The notes beneath the pieces were generated by a model, which saw nothing but the letters and a program-made list of their open reading frames with translations, was not told the DNA's origin and did not search any database. From Ruminococcus sp. (GTDB taxonomy: Bacteria; Bacillota; Clostridia; Oscillospirales; Ruminococcaceae), in contig JAFTYF010000067.1 in NCBI GenBank assembly GCA_017461395.1, positions 1-64,000 of the forward strand: 64,000 nucleotides of DNA, written 5' to 3'. This document shows positions 8,900 to 16,793 of this stretch, in pieces; position 1 is the first letter of the stretch; each line of letters begins with the position of its first letter. Both the position numbers and the translations under genes were made by a program.

Positions 8900-9381
8900 T
8901 ATACAGACTTCAATTCACAAACCATGATGTATTCTTCATCGTTTTCGTCAATGATCTCAAATCCGACTTTCTTATACATCCTCACGGCGTAATTAGCTTT
9001 CTGAACTGCAAGGGAAGTTCTCACATATCCCCTGTTTTTCAGCTCGCTGAGCATTGTTTCCATAAGCCTTGTACCTATTCCAAAATTACGGTACTCCTTA
9101 TAAAGCGAAATTGCAAATGACGGTACACCGTCAGCGATATGTCCGTAATCGTTCATGTCACGCACCCATACTGCTCCGACTATCTTTCCGTCAGATTCCG
9201 CAACAAAGCATATATCATCCTTTTCTTTTCCGAAATCCTTGATATATACCTGTAAATCAGGCTGATTTATGATAGATTTTGGCGGCAGCTCTACACCCTC
9301 CGGAATAAAAATCGCTTCATAAATAAAATCGTCTAAAAGTTTGTATTCATCCTCACGGATTTTTCTGATATTGTAATTCAT
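8899..9381 (-). CDS. GNAT-family N-acetyltransferase
   Basis: A 160-residue GNAT fold. The acetyl-CoA pyrophosphate loop reads EYRNFGIGTRLMETML (motif A, R-x-x-G-x-G), preceded by a VGAVWVRD strand and followed by LAVQKANYAVRMYKKVGFE (motif B), ending in MVCEL. The substrate is unknown. I prefer the ATG at 9381 (MNYNIRKIRED), although its ribosome site is weak; a GTG at 9423 preceded by GGGGGAA is a real alternative. Confidence 0.82.
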   Translation of the reverse strand: MNYNIRKIREDEYKLLDDFIYEAIFIPEGVELPPKSIINQPDLQVYIKDFGKEKDDICFVAESDGKIVGAVWVRDMNDYGHIADGVPSFAISLYKEYRNFGIGTRLMETMLSELKNRGYVRTSLAVQKANYAVRMYKKVGFEIIDENDEEYIMVCELKSV

Positions 9382-9479
9382 TTTAACATCTTTCTGCTTT
9401 TTATTTATCTCACCGGCTGACACAGTTCCCCCATATAAGTCCTGTAATTATATTTTTTCTTAAGATAATTCTGGCAGCA

Positions 9480-10520
9480 TTACACTACAAGTTGATAAAA
9501 CAACCAGTATCTTGAATGTTCACCAAATTTCAATGCGATCGTATTGTCCGTCATCACGAGCATCGCTGGATTAGCTTGATAAATTACATTTTTCTCCGGA
9601 TCGTAAACTGATAAAAATAAACTGGAGTTACTTCCGTCGATCAATCCGGCAATTATTCCGGTTTTAACATATTGATACTGCTCACCGTTTTTATTGGTGA
9701 TCGTTTTGTAAATCTGCTCTGCCTCTCCGGGTGTTTCGATATATACTACTGTATACTCTCCGGCAGGCGGCTCAGGAGAAGTTGATGTATCCGGTGGCGG
9801 ATTCATTGCGCAGCTGTCCTTCATAGTTGTTGTTGTCATTACCTCCTGTATTTTGCGGGTTGTTGTTGTCACTGGTACAGGTTCATCTATTGTCGGCGTT
9901 GTTCTGTCGGGAATTTCTGTGGTTGTAGTTCTTGTCGGTCTTTTAGAAGTAGTCTTTGGTCTTGCCGTTGTTTTTGAAGTCGTTATCAGCGGTAAGACTT
10001 CACTAGTCCTCGTTGTTGTGTGCCTTGCCGTCGTTGCTGACGTAGTTTTCTTTGTTGTCCGCTCTGTAGTTTTTGCAGAAGTCGTGACCGTATTTTCTTC
10101 CGGAATATTTTCAGTCGTCGTAACGGCAGTTTCTTCCGGAACGTCTGTCAAAGTATTATCCGCAGCCGAGGTCGTGACCGTGACCATAGTTCTCTCCGGA
10201 GCGTCCGTTGAAGGAGCAGCTGACGCTGCTGTAGTCTTACTTATTGAAGAAATTTCCGCAGTTGTAGTCGTAATTAATATTTGTTCGCTGTATTCTTCGG
10301 ACGGCATTTCTTCATCAGTAACGATATTTTCATCGTGCTTTTTCTTGAATGAATCCCTTGTGCTTTCGCCGGAAACAAACCATACTCCGGTAAGAGCCGC
10401 CGCACATATTCCAGAAGAAAGTGCAGTTCTTTTTATAAGTGTATTTCTGCGCCGCATTTCAGCAAGACGAACTTCCGCCTTTTTATAGGCGTTTTTTTCA
10501 ATTTCTTCATAAGATCTCAT
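9480..10520 (-). CDS. Single-pass membrane partner of an ECF sigma factor, Thr-rich stalk
   Basis: 346 residues: a basic cytoplasmic segment (1-31), one membrane helix (about 32-50), the motif RDSFKKK just outside it, then roughly 190 residues of Thr/Pro/Ser/Val-rich stalk with many TTT and TTTT runs, and a small C-terminal domain (about 255-346, EYTVVYIETPGEAEQIYKTI onward) without a recognised family. It overlaps the ECF sigma gene by 14 bases, so it is a candidate anti-sigma or sensor. The same helix-plus-RDSF module recurs in the beta-propeller protein at 19354-21861. Start at 10520 follows AGGATGG; an ATG 12 bases upstream is possible. Confidence 0.65.
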   Translation of the reverse strand: MRSYEEIEKNAYKKAEVRLAEMRRRNTLIKRTALSSGICAAALTGVWFVSGESTRDSFKKKHDENIVTDEEMPSEEYSEQILITTTTAEISSISKTTAASAAPSTDAPERTMVTVTTSAADNTLTDVPEETAVTTTENIPEENTVTTSAKTTERTTKKTTSATTARHTTTRTSEVLPLITTSKTTARPKTTSKRPTRTTTTEIPDRTTPTIDEPVPVTTTTRKIQEVMTTTTMKDSCAMNPPPDTSTSPEPPAGEYTVVYIETPGEAEQIYKTITNKNGEQYQYVKTGIIAGLIDGSNSSLFLSVYDPEKNVIYQANPAMLVMTDNTIALKFGEHSRYWLFYQLVV

Positions 10521-11061
10521 AATCAAAGCCATCCTTTCCGAGTTCAGCTTTCAAAGCCTGTTTAGCTCTGTATATCAGGTTTTCGATCTGACGTTTCGAT
10601 TTTTTCATTATATTTGCTGCTTCTTCATTGGAAAATCCTTCAAACCACACGAGATGAAGTACCTGCCGGTAATCGGGGTTAAGTTTAGAAACAGACTGAT
10701 GAATCTGTTTTTTCTGTTCCTCTTTAAGATAGAGCTGTTCCGGATCAGAATCATCAGCAATATCGTACATATCATCAGCCGAAACATCTGAAAAGCGTGA
10801 ATAATGCTTCAGATAATTGAGCGTAATGTTTCTTGCAATGGAATAAAGCCATGTTTTGAAAGTGCTTTTTCCTGAGAATTTAGGTTTTTTTACAATGAGT
10901 TCAGCGAAAACGTCTTCTGTCAGATCTTCTGCGGCAGTGATATTTCTGACAAAGCTGTTTATGTAGAAGATAAGTCCGTCGCTGTACTGACGGATAATTT
11001 CAGACAGACCTTCTTTATCCCCTGAAAGGAAACGGCGGTAGCTACTTGCACCGTTATCCAT
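10507..11061 (-). CDS. ECF-type RNA polymerase sigma factor (sigma-70 family)
   Basis: 184 residues with sigma region 2 (AAEDLTEDVFAELI, then STFKTWLYSIARNITLNYLKH) and region 4 (LNPDYRQVLHLVWFEGFSNEEAANIMKKS, RQIENLIYRAKQALK), joined by a short linker: the ECF layout. It would direct RNA polymerase to a small regulon under control of the membrane partner encoded immediately downstream, whose gene overlaps its 3' end. An AAGGAGAA site precedes the ATG. Confidence 0.92.
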   Translation of the reverse strand: MDNGASSYRRFLSGDKEGLSEIIRQYSDGLIFYINSFVRNITAAEDLTEDVFAELIVKKPKFSGKSTFKTWLYSIARNITLNYLKHYSRFSDVSADDMYDIADDSDPEQLYLKEEQKKQIHQSVSKLNPDYRQVLHLVWFEGFSNEEAANIMKKSKRQIENLIYRAKQALKAELGKDGFDYEIL

Positions 11062-11160
11062 AAATACAATTCTCCTTATGATATCGTATTGGTATTGTTT
11101 ATCCTGAGATGCCTCTCTATAACTTAGTCTTTTTAAAAGCGAAAAACTCTCACCATTTCA

Positions 11161-11595
11161 TCAACTTTTTTTTAGCATTCTTATTACTGTGTTCGTTAGA
11201 AAATCTTCAAAGGATTTTAGCCTGGTAATTTCCCCGTGATTCTCACGAATAATTTCTCCCGTTTTCTTTGAGAAGCACAGAAATTCACCATTGCCTATCA
11301 CTTCGCCTATTATTACAAATTCATCAGAAATCAACTCACATCCAACTTCAAAACTTTTGACGCTCTTTATTATAACAAGTTCACTGCAAATGTTTGAATA
11401 TCCTGAGAATCTAAGCCAATCCTTAACTGATTCAGGTATTATGATCTGATTCTCGTTTTCCCACGCAGTAAGCTCGTCTTCTGTTACTGGAGGATTATAC
11501 TCGAAATTGTAATTTTCTTCAAGCTGCCGACTTAAACGCACTATTTCTTTGATTTCCTCAGTCAGACTATTATTTGGTATTTCTGGAATGTACAT
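11161..11595 (-). CDS. SMI1/KNR4-family protein, copy 1
   Basis: A 144-residue SMI1/KNR4 (SUKH-1-like) domain: YNPPVTEDELTAWENENQIIIPESVKDWLRFSG is the hallmark N-terminal part, followed by FVIIGEVIGNGEFLCFS. SUKH proteins include many immunity proteins against contact-dependent or polymorphic toxins; no toxin gene is visible next to it. The ribosome site TAGGAGCATTTAAT and first codons lie in an 86-bp block repeated upstream of copy 2. The two proteins share MYIPEIPNNSLT and most of the core. Confidence 0.82.
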   Translation of the reverse strand: MYIPEIPNNSLTEEIKEIVRLSRQLEENYNFEYNPPVTEDELTAWENENQIIIPESVKDWLRFSGYSNICSELVIIKSVKSFEVGCELISDEFVIIGEVIGNGEFLCFSKKTGEIIRENHGEITRLKSFEDFLTNTVIRMLKKS

Positions 11596-11647
11596 ATTAA
11601 ATGCTCCTATTCAAAATTAAAAGTAGGGACGCATATTGGGCGTTCGC
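11562..11647. repeat. 86-bp direct repeat, copy A (5' region of SMI1 copy 1)
   Basis: Identical at 85 of 86 positions to 12181-12266. It covers the leader, ribosome site and first codons of the SMI1 gene, so it marks a tandem duplication. Its distal end is a small palindrome, GGGCGTTCGCCC at 11638-11649, shared only in part by the second copy. Confidence 0.92.
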
Positions 11648-11674
11648 CCCTACAAATTACAGACGGAAATTATT

Positions 11675-12214
11675 TTAATCTTTCCCGTCAGGGGTGTCAC
11701 AATTACGAATTTTCTTTTCTCTTGCTTTTTTAGCCATCATTTCTAAAATACTTATTGAACTTGCAGATAATCCACATTTTTCTTGCATTATCCGTACAAC
11801 TCGATTTATTATATCATTTAAACAATTATATTCATCTAAATTACCATGATCCTCTAAAATAATTTTATTTGTTTCCTTTGAGAAACAAATAAATTCACCA
11901 TCACCTATTATATTACCAATAACAACTAAATCTTTTGGAATATCGTCACATTCGGTAACAAAATCAGATAAACTATAACTAATCATGAGTCCATTAAGTA
12001 TATCCGAACCATTTGAAAAACGAAGCCAATCCTTACAGCTTTCTGGAATCATAATACTATTATCATTTTCCCATTTTGATAATTCTCCTTCACTAACGGG
12101 GGCGTTAAATTTTGCCGTTCCATTTAAATATTCAGGCTCAAGTTTCTTGCATAGTTCAACTATTTTTGTTATTTCTTTAGTCAAACTATTATTTGGTATT
12201 TCTGGAATGTACAT
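11675..12214 (-). CDS. SMI1/KNR4-family protein, copy 2
   Basis: 179 residues; the SMI1/KNR4 core (FNAPVSEGELSKWENDNSIMIPESCKDWLRFSNG, then VVIGNIIGDGEFICFS) parallels copy 1 downstream, but this copy has an extra C-terminal tail of about 35 residues (EMMAKKAREKKIRNCDTPDGKD). The sequence is more AT-rich and less similar than the shared 5' block, so the bodies have diverged while the start region stayed nearly identical. Possible immunity-type protein; function otherwise unknown. Confidence 0.82.
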   Translation of the reverse strand: MYIPEIPNNSLTKEITKIVELCKKLEPEYLNGTAKFNAPVSEGELSKWENDNSIMIPESCKDWLRFSNGSDILNGLMISYSLSDFVTECDDIPKDLVVIGNIIGDGEFICFSKETNKIILEDHGNLDEYNCLNDIINRVVRIMQEKCGLSASSISILEMMAKKAREKKIRNCDTPDGKD

Positions 12215-12266
12215 ATTAAATGCTCCTATTCAAAATTAAAAGTAGGGACGCATATTGGGCGTTCGC
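12181..12266. repeat. 86-bp direct repeat, copy B (5' region of SMI1 copy 2)
   Basis: Pairs with 11562-11647 with a single mismatch at the fourth base. Covers the same leader and start codons. Confidence 0.92.
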
Positions 12267-12296
12267 ATAACACAAAAATGCCCGATAAATCAACAA

Positions 12297-12364
12297 GGGC
12301 GAACTGTGTTCGCCCGCAAAAAAATATGTTTATCGACACGCTTAGGGCGGATATTATCCGCCCT
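12297..12364. repeat. Two adjacent GGGCG-type palindromes
   Basis: GGGCGAAC-TGT-GTTCGCCC at 12297-12315 and AGGGCGGAT-ATT-ATCCGCCCT at 12344-12364, both perfect. Neither is followed by a T-run. They belong to the same loose family of GC-rich intergenic palindromes as 11638-11649 and 19251-19272. Confidence 0.7.
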
Positions 12365-12369
12365 GTAAT

Positions 12370-13242
12370 TCACTTATTTTTTCTGCGTACAAGAACAGCC
12401 ACAACATCCGGACCGATATTAGAAGCAACAGCAGCACCGATTGAGCCGAACATTTCAGCCTTTCTGCCGGTACGCTTGATAAGCTCCTTTTCAATTTCCT
12501 TTGCAAGAGTGTTGTCACGTCCGTGAATGATAAGGTAAGGAGTCTGCGGAGTCATATTCTTTTCAGCGCAGTCAACGAGTTTCGGAACGATGTTCTTTTC
12601 GCCTCTGATTTTTTCTACAATTTCTGTATTTCCGTCGGCAAAGAGGATAATGGGTTTAAGTCCGAGAAGCTCTCCGGCAAATGCAGCGGCAGCGGAAATT
12701 CTGCCTGATTTTCTTGCATATTTAAGATTATACGGCACAACATAGATACCGCACACATTGAACCAGTCTTCAAGATACGCAACGATTTCCTTAGCGTCTG
12801 CGCCCTTGCGTATCTTCTTTACAGCCTCCATGATAGGGTAGCCGTAGAAAACAGTGTAGCACTTTGAGTCGAGGTTGTAAATCTTGATTTTTCCCTTAGC
12901 TTCGGGGTTATTCTCAAAGAAATCCTTCTTTGCGATGAGGGAATTATTGTATGTGCCAGAACCCTTTGAGTTTATGGAAACACTGATAATATCTGTATAA
13001 CCCTGATCGTAGATTTCCTTGTATGCTTCTTCAAACTCGATAGGATTTATCATTGCATGCTTGGGAATCTCATCCGTTTTGGACATGATATCGTAGATTT
13101 CCTGATTTGTCTTGTCGAAAGTCTCACGGAAGGTTTCGCCGTTCACTGTAAGCCTGAACGGAAGAACCTTGATACCAAGTTCCTGAATAGTTTCAAGCGG
13201 AAGATCACAGCAGCTATCGGTAAGTATCATAATTTTTGACAT
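12370..13242 (-). CDS. DegV-family fatty-acid-binding protein (FakB-like)
   Basis: A 290-residue DegV protein. MSKIMILTDSCCDLP at the N terminus and SVSINSKGSGTYNNSLIA in the middle are the DegV signatures that line the fatty-acid pocket; GRISAAAAFAGELLGLKPII is the conserved helix near residue 175. Family members hold a fatty acid for phosphorylation by FakA, whose gene is not in the window. It follows trmL by 21 bases. The ATG at 13242 was preferred to a GTG three codons earlier. Confidence 0.9.
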   Translation of the reverse strand: MSKIMILTDSCCDLPLETIQELGIKVLPFRLTVNGETFRETFDKTNQEIYDIMSKTDEIPKHAMINPIEFEEAYKEIYDQGYTDIISVSINSKGSGTYNNSLIAKKDFFENNPEAKGKIKIYNLDSKCYTVFYGYPIMEAVKKIRKGADAKEIVAYLEDWFNVCGIYVVPYNLKYARKSGRISAAAAFAGELLGLKPIILFADGNTEIVEKIRGEKNIVPKLVDCAEKNMTPQTPYLIIHGRDNTLAKEIEKELIKRTGRKAEMFGSIGAAVASNIGPDVVAVLVRRKNK

Positions 13243-13263
13243 ATTTATCACTTTCTTTCTTGG

Positions 13264-13776
13264 TTAAAGTTCCTGATCGTCCCATGTGAAGCGGGTAAGC
13301 TTTCCCTCACGGGAGAGATCGGGGTAATCCCACTGGCGCAGTACCTCATATACAGCGATAGCAGCGGAATTCGAGAGATTAAGGCTTCGCAGTTCGTTAC
13401 GCATAGGAATGCGGACGCAGCTTTCGGGATGTGCATAGAGCAGATCCTCAGGAAGTCCCTTATCCTCACGGCCGAACACAAGATATGCGTTGTCGGGATA
13501 AGAAACATCGCTGTGAACGTGACGTCCTTTAGTTGTGAAGAAGAAAAAATTTCCGTCACGATTTTTTTCAAAGAAATCGTCAAGACCGTCATAATAGGTG
13601 ATATCGAGCTTATCCCAGTAATCAAGACCGGCACGTTTCAGATGCTTGTCCGAGACTTCAAAACCGAGCGGACGCACAAGATGAAGCCTTGCGCCGGTAA
13701 CAGCGCAGGTACGGGAAATATTCCCTGTATTCTGCGGAATCTGCGGTTCGACGAGAACAATGTTAAGATTATGCAT
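13264..13776 (-). CDS. trmL: tRNA (cytidine/uridine(34)-2'-O)-methyltransferase TrmL
   Basis: A 170-residue SPOUT (trefoil-knot) methyltransferase, the usual TrmL length. It methylates the 2'-O of the wobble base of tRNA-Leu. Visible: MHNLNIVLVEPQIPQNTGNISRTCA at the N terminus, NAYLVFGREDKGLPEDLL and CVRIPMRNELRSLNLSNSAAIAVYEVLRQ, the SAM-binding knot. A GGAGATTAA site precedes the ATG. It is first in a two-gene operon with degV. Confidence 0.92.
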   Translation of the reverse strand: MHNLNIVLVEPQIPQNTGNISRTCAVTGARLHLVRPLGFEVSDKHLKRAGLDYWDKLDITYYDGLDDFFEKNRDGNFFFFTTKGRHVHSDVSYPDNAYLVFGREDKGLPEDLLYAHPESCVRIPMRNELRSLNLSNSAAIAVYEVLRQWDYPDLSREGKLTRFTWDDQEL

Positions 13777-13863
13777 TTAATCTCCTTGTGAATAAGCTCC
13801 GTTCCGGTACAGATAATAATACAGCGGATATTCCGCAAATACTCAGAACTGGAGTTGTAATAT

Positions 13864-14037
13864 ATGGATAAAAAATCTCTTGTAAAGGGAGCAGCAGTCG
13901 GAGCAGCAGCTGGATTTGCCTGCTATGCGATATCAACGGCTTCTCCCATGAAAAAATACAGCATAAAGAAAAATGCCGGAAGAACTATCAAAGCAGCCGG
14001 AAACCTTTTTGAGGATATAAAATCCGTCCTTATGTAG
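13864..14037 (+). CDS. Small hydrophobic/basic protein (57 aa)
   Basis: A 57-residue frame with GGAG nine bases before its ATG. It opens MDKKSLVKGAAVGAAAG, a short Gly/Ala hydrophobic stretch long enough for one membrane helix, followed by a basic half (KKYSIKKNAGRTIKAAGN). This resembles YtxH-like small membrane proteins in layout only. Its last 8 bases overlap the 3' end of ruvX on the other strand. Confidence 0.55.
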   Translation: MDKKSLVKGAAVGAAAGFACYAISTASPMKKYSIKKNAGRTIKAAGNLFEDIKSVLM

Positions 14038-14461
14038 AGCTTTCGCTGGTATTTTTTCTGTAGCTGAGGAAACTTTCAAGGATTATCGTGGCGGCGACTG
14101 CGTCAACGACAGCCTTGCGCTTTTTTCCTCTTGTATTGGTGACATTAAGGGCAGAATGAGCGGAAACTGTAGTATTCCGTTCATCCCATAATGTAACAGG
14201 ACATCCGGTGAGCTGACCGAGCTTTTCAGCGAAAAGACTGCATTTTTCGGCTCTTTCGCCGATAGTACCGTTCATGTTTTTGGGATATCCCACCACGATA
14301 TGCTCAGCACGCTGCTCTTTTGCAAGGGCAGCGGTTTTTTCTATACATTTATCGAAATCCTTTTCGGCGATAACGCAGACAGGCGAGGCGATAAGCTCGC
14401 TTTTGCCGCAGACGGCAATGCCTGTTCTTGCGTCCCCGAAGTCAACTGACATAATAATCAT
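14030..14461 (-). CDS. ruvX: Putative pre-16S rRNA nuclease YqgF/RuvX
   Basis: 143 residues with the RNase-H-like fold. SVDFGDARTGIAV holds the first catalytic Asp (Asp7), HIVVGYPKNMNGT the second motif and VVDAVAATIILESFL the C-terminal Asp motif. The family trims the 5' end of 16S rRNA and is also described as a Holliday-junction resolvase homologue. The ATG overlaps the preceding GNAT stop by four bases (ATGA), so it is co-translated with the pyrKD operon. Confidence 0.92.
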   Translation of the reverse strand: MIIMSVDFGDARTGIAVCGKSELIASPVCVIAEKDFDKCIEKTAALAKEQRAEHIVVGYPKNMNGTIGERAEKCSLFAEKLGQLTGCPVTLWDERNTTVSAHSALNVTNTRGKKRKAVVDAVAATIILESFLSYRKNTSESST

Positions 14462-14949
14462 TGTATATTCTCCGTTTGTAAATCAGCGTGATCTGAGGAA
14501 CAGATATCATGCCGCATAAAAAACCTGTTTTCTTCATTGCAGCGAACAGAATATCCGAGTCGTTCATACAGTTTCAGGGCAGATGTGTTTGAACTTTCAA
14601 CATGGAGAGCGATATATGCGGCATTTATCTCAGCCGCATACGATTCAGCTTTTTTTATAAGAGCCGAGCCTACCCCCTTACTGCGGAAGGCTTCTGATAC
14701 AGAAATATCATCGAGATAAACAAATTTCTCCGTTTCGTTATGAACCTCAATGGCGATGTAGCCTATAATAGTATCATTGCATTCAGCAGCGCATATCCAG
14801 TCATCTCCGCCAGTGAAAAATTTGTCCAAATAACCTGTTTCGTATCCGCTTTGTGCTTCTGTATAAATGCTTTCCAGCATTGCGATAAAAAGTTCCTCTA
14901 TGCGTTTTTTATCGTCAGAACACGCTTTTCTCAGCGTGAAGCTCACCAC
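14458..14949 (-). CDS. GNAT-family N-acetyltransferase in the pyrKD-ruvX operon
   Basis: 163 residues. The GNAT core is clear: IIGYIAIEV strand, FRSKGVGSALIKKAESYA (acetyl-CoA loop, R-S-K-G-V-G), then AYIALHVESSNTSALKLYERLGYSV and a closing FFMRHDI. It overlaps pyrD by 7 bases through a GTG start and ruvX by 4. Similar to RimI-like enzymes but the acceptor is unknown. Confidence 0.85.
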   Translation of the reverse strand: MVSFTLRKACSDDKKRIEELFIAMLESIYTEAQSGYETGYLDKFFTGGDDWICAAECNDTIIGYIAIEVHNETEKFVYLDDISVSEAFRSKGVGSALIKKAESYAAEINAAYIALHVESSNTSALKLYERLGYSVRCNEENRFFMRHDICSSDHADLQTENIQ

Positions 14950-15854
14950 GGCTGAACAGTTCCGATTATATCCCTGACAGATGCGATATTCTTTCTGTCA
15001 AGGAAATCGTTCATTTCGTCGATAATCTTTATCGGAGCAAATGGATCGGTAAAAATTGCAGCTCCTACCTGAACAGCGGATGCTCCAGCCATCATAAGCT
15101 CAATGGCGTCAGCACCGGAGGAAACTCCGCCCATACCAATAACAGGGATCTTGACAGCGTTTGCAACCTGCCATACCATACGAACAGCAATCGGAAAAAC
15201 AGCCGGACCGCTCATTCCGCCGACGTTGTTGCGGAGTATCGGTCTGCCGGTATTGATGTCTATCCTCATACCGAGGAGAGTATTTATCAGCGAAACAGCG
15301 TCAGCTCCGGCATCCTCGACAGCCTTTGCGATATCAGTGATGCTCGTAACATTTGGAGAAAGCTTCACGATAAGCGGCTTTGAAGTAGCCTTTCTCACCT
15401 GACGTGTAACCTCAGCTGCCATTTCGCAGCTTGTTCCGAAAGCCGCTCCGCCCTGTTTTACGTTGGGGCAGGAGATATTCAGCTCGATCATGTGAACGTC
15501 CGTATTTTCAAGCTTTTCAGCTACCTGAATACATTCCTCAATGGTAGAACCGGCAATATTTGCAAGAATTGTAACATCCTTTGTGAGCAGATAGGGCAGT
15601 TCCTTTTCGATGAAGTGGTCGATTCCGGGATTCTGGAGTCCGACGGAATTGAGCATTCCTGAGGGAGTTTCAGCTATTCTCGGAGCAAGATTTCCGGTAC
15701 GTCTGTTGAGAGTAGTTCCCTTTGTGGCGATACCGCCGAGCTTGCTGAGAGGATAAAGCTCTTCGTATTCATGACCGTATCCGAAAACGCCGGAAGCCGG
15801 AATTATCGGGTTTTTGAAGTCAACGCCACAGATTTTTACAGAAAGATCAGCCAT
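14943..15854 (-). CDS. pyrD: Dihydroorotate dehydrogenase B, catalytic subunit
   Basis: A 303-residue class 1B dihydroorotate dehydrogenase (FMN TIM barrel). It oxidises dihydroorotate to orotate in pyrimidine synthesis and passes electrons to PyrK. Landmarks: NPIIPASGVFGYG at the N terminus, the active-site Cys in NISCPNV, KLSPNVTSI, and phosphate-binding GMGGVSSGADAIELMMAGASAVQVGAA. Its ATG overlaps the pyrK stop (TAATG). Confidence 0.95.
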   Translation of the reverse strand: MADLSVKICGVDFKNPIIPASGVFGYGHEYEELYPLSKLGGIATKGTTLNRRTGNLAPRIAETPSGMLNSVGLQNPGIDHFIEKELPYLLTKDVTILANIAGSTIEECIQVAEKLENTDVHMIELNISCPNVKQGGAAFGTSCEMAAEVTRQVRKATSKPLIVKLSPNVTSITDIAKAVEDAGADAVSLINTLLGMRIDINTGRPILRNNVGGMSGPAVFPIAVRMVWQVANAVKIPVIGMGGVSSGADAIELMMAGASAVQVGAAIFTDPFAPIKIIDEMNDFLDRKNIASVRDIIGTVQPW

Positions 15855-16624
15855 TACCAGAGCACCTCCTCAGCCTTGAAAACAGGACCGTCCTTGCAGA
15901 CGTGTGCGAAATATTCTTCATCGTTTCTTTTTGTTTTGCAGGCGCATCCGAGACACGCTCCAATTCCGCAAGCCATACGTTCTTCGAGTGAGATTTCGCA
16001 GTAAACGGAATTTTCCTTGCAGATTTCAGTAATTCTTTTCAGCATGGGAGTAGGTCCGCAGGCGAATACTGCGTCAACTCCGCCGTTCTTAACAAGTTCC
16101 TCAAGGGGCTGAGTAACAAAGCCGTGGATTCCTGCTGAACCATCGTCAGTGCAGAGGATAGTTTCTGCTCCGGCTGCGGCGAAATCCTCCTGAAGAATAA
16201 CAGCAGAAGCATTTCTGAAACCTGAAATTGCAACAGCCTTTTCGCCATATGCCTTTGCAAGCGGAAGCATGGGAGGAGTTCCTATACCGCCGCCGATGAG
16301 AATGACCTTTTTGAAATCAGGATTTACAGTAAATCCGTGACCGAGAGGAGCGAGCATATCAATTACATCGCCCTTGTTGAGATTGGCAATCGCTGAAGTA
16401 CCCTCGCCTCTTATCTCGAAAACAATGCGGAGAGTCCCCTTTACCGGGTCAATTCCGCAGATAGAGATAGGACGGCGAAGAGTGAAGCTTCCTATCCTGA
16501 TGTGTACGAACTGTCCGGGCACAGCTATCTGAGCAACTTCCGGACAGCTTATCGTAAAGCTGTATATATTTCGTGCTATAGCTGTTTTTTCAGCTATGAT
16601 ATATTTTCCCTGAGTATATTTCAT
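15854..16624 (-). CDS. pyrK: Dihydroorotate dehydrogenase B, electron-transfer subunit
   Basis: 256 residues: an FAD-binding ferredoxin-reductase barrel (RRPISICG, FAD motif), an NAD-binding domain (LIGGGIGTPPMLPLA) and a C-terminal 2Fe-2S loop with Cys spaced in MACGIGACLGCAC and AHVC. It transfers electrons from PyrD to NAD. First gene of the operon, with AGGAGGTCTGT before its ATG and a strong promoter. Confidence 0.95.
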   Translation of the reverse strand: MKYTQGKYIIAEKTAIARNIYSFTISCPEVAQIAVPGQFVHIRIGSFTLRRPISICGIDPVKGTLRIVFEIRGEGTSAIANLNKGDVIDMLAPLGHGFTVNPDFKKVILIGGGIGTPPMLPLAKAYGEKAVAISGFRNASAVILQEDFAAAGAETILCTDDGSAGIHGFVTQPLEELVKNGGVDAVFACGPTPMLKRITEICKENSVYCEISLEERMACGIGACLGCACKTKRNDEEYFAHVCKDGPVFKAEEVLW

Positions 16625-16656
16625 ACAGACCTCCTGTTCAGAATTTATTCTTTATT

Positions 16657-16685
16657 ATTATATCATATTATTCTGCATTTGACAA
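16657..16685 (-). promoter_or_regulatory. Sigma-A promoter of the pyrK-pyrD-GNAT-ruvX operon
   Basis: Reading leftward: TTGTCA (16680-16685), 17 bases, TATAAT (16657-16662), about 32 bases before pyrK. No pyrimidine attenuator could be made out in the short leader. Confidence 0.82.
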
Positions 16686-16733
16686 GTACTTATATGCGTA
16701 ATTCGTAACACCGTTATCCTTTGATGACATATT

Positions 16734-16765
16734 AAAAGGACGGATATCAGATATCCGCCCTTTTT
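16734..16765. terminator. Intrinsic terminator, bidirectional
   Basis: AAAGGACGGATATC pairs with GATATCCGCCCTTT with one mismatch; T-runs lie on both sides. It ends ddh on the minus strand. Confidence 0.82.
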
Positions 16766-16793
16766 ATGTGTATTGCGTACAGTGCCGCTCTTA

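Noticed and set aside
9853..10488. Long Val-rich open frame opposite the Thr-rich stalk
   Set aside because: Antisense shadow of repeated Thr codons; composition and lack of a start site argue against a gene.
11138..12370. Possible toxin-immunity locus around the SMI1 genes
   Set aside because: No toxin, secretion-signal or RHS-type gene is adjacent, so only the immunity-like proteins can be claimed.
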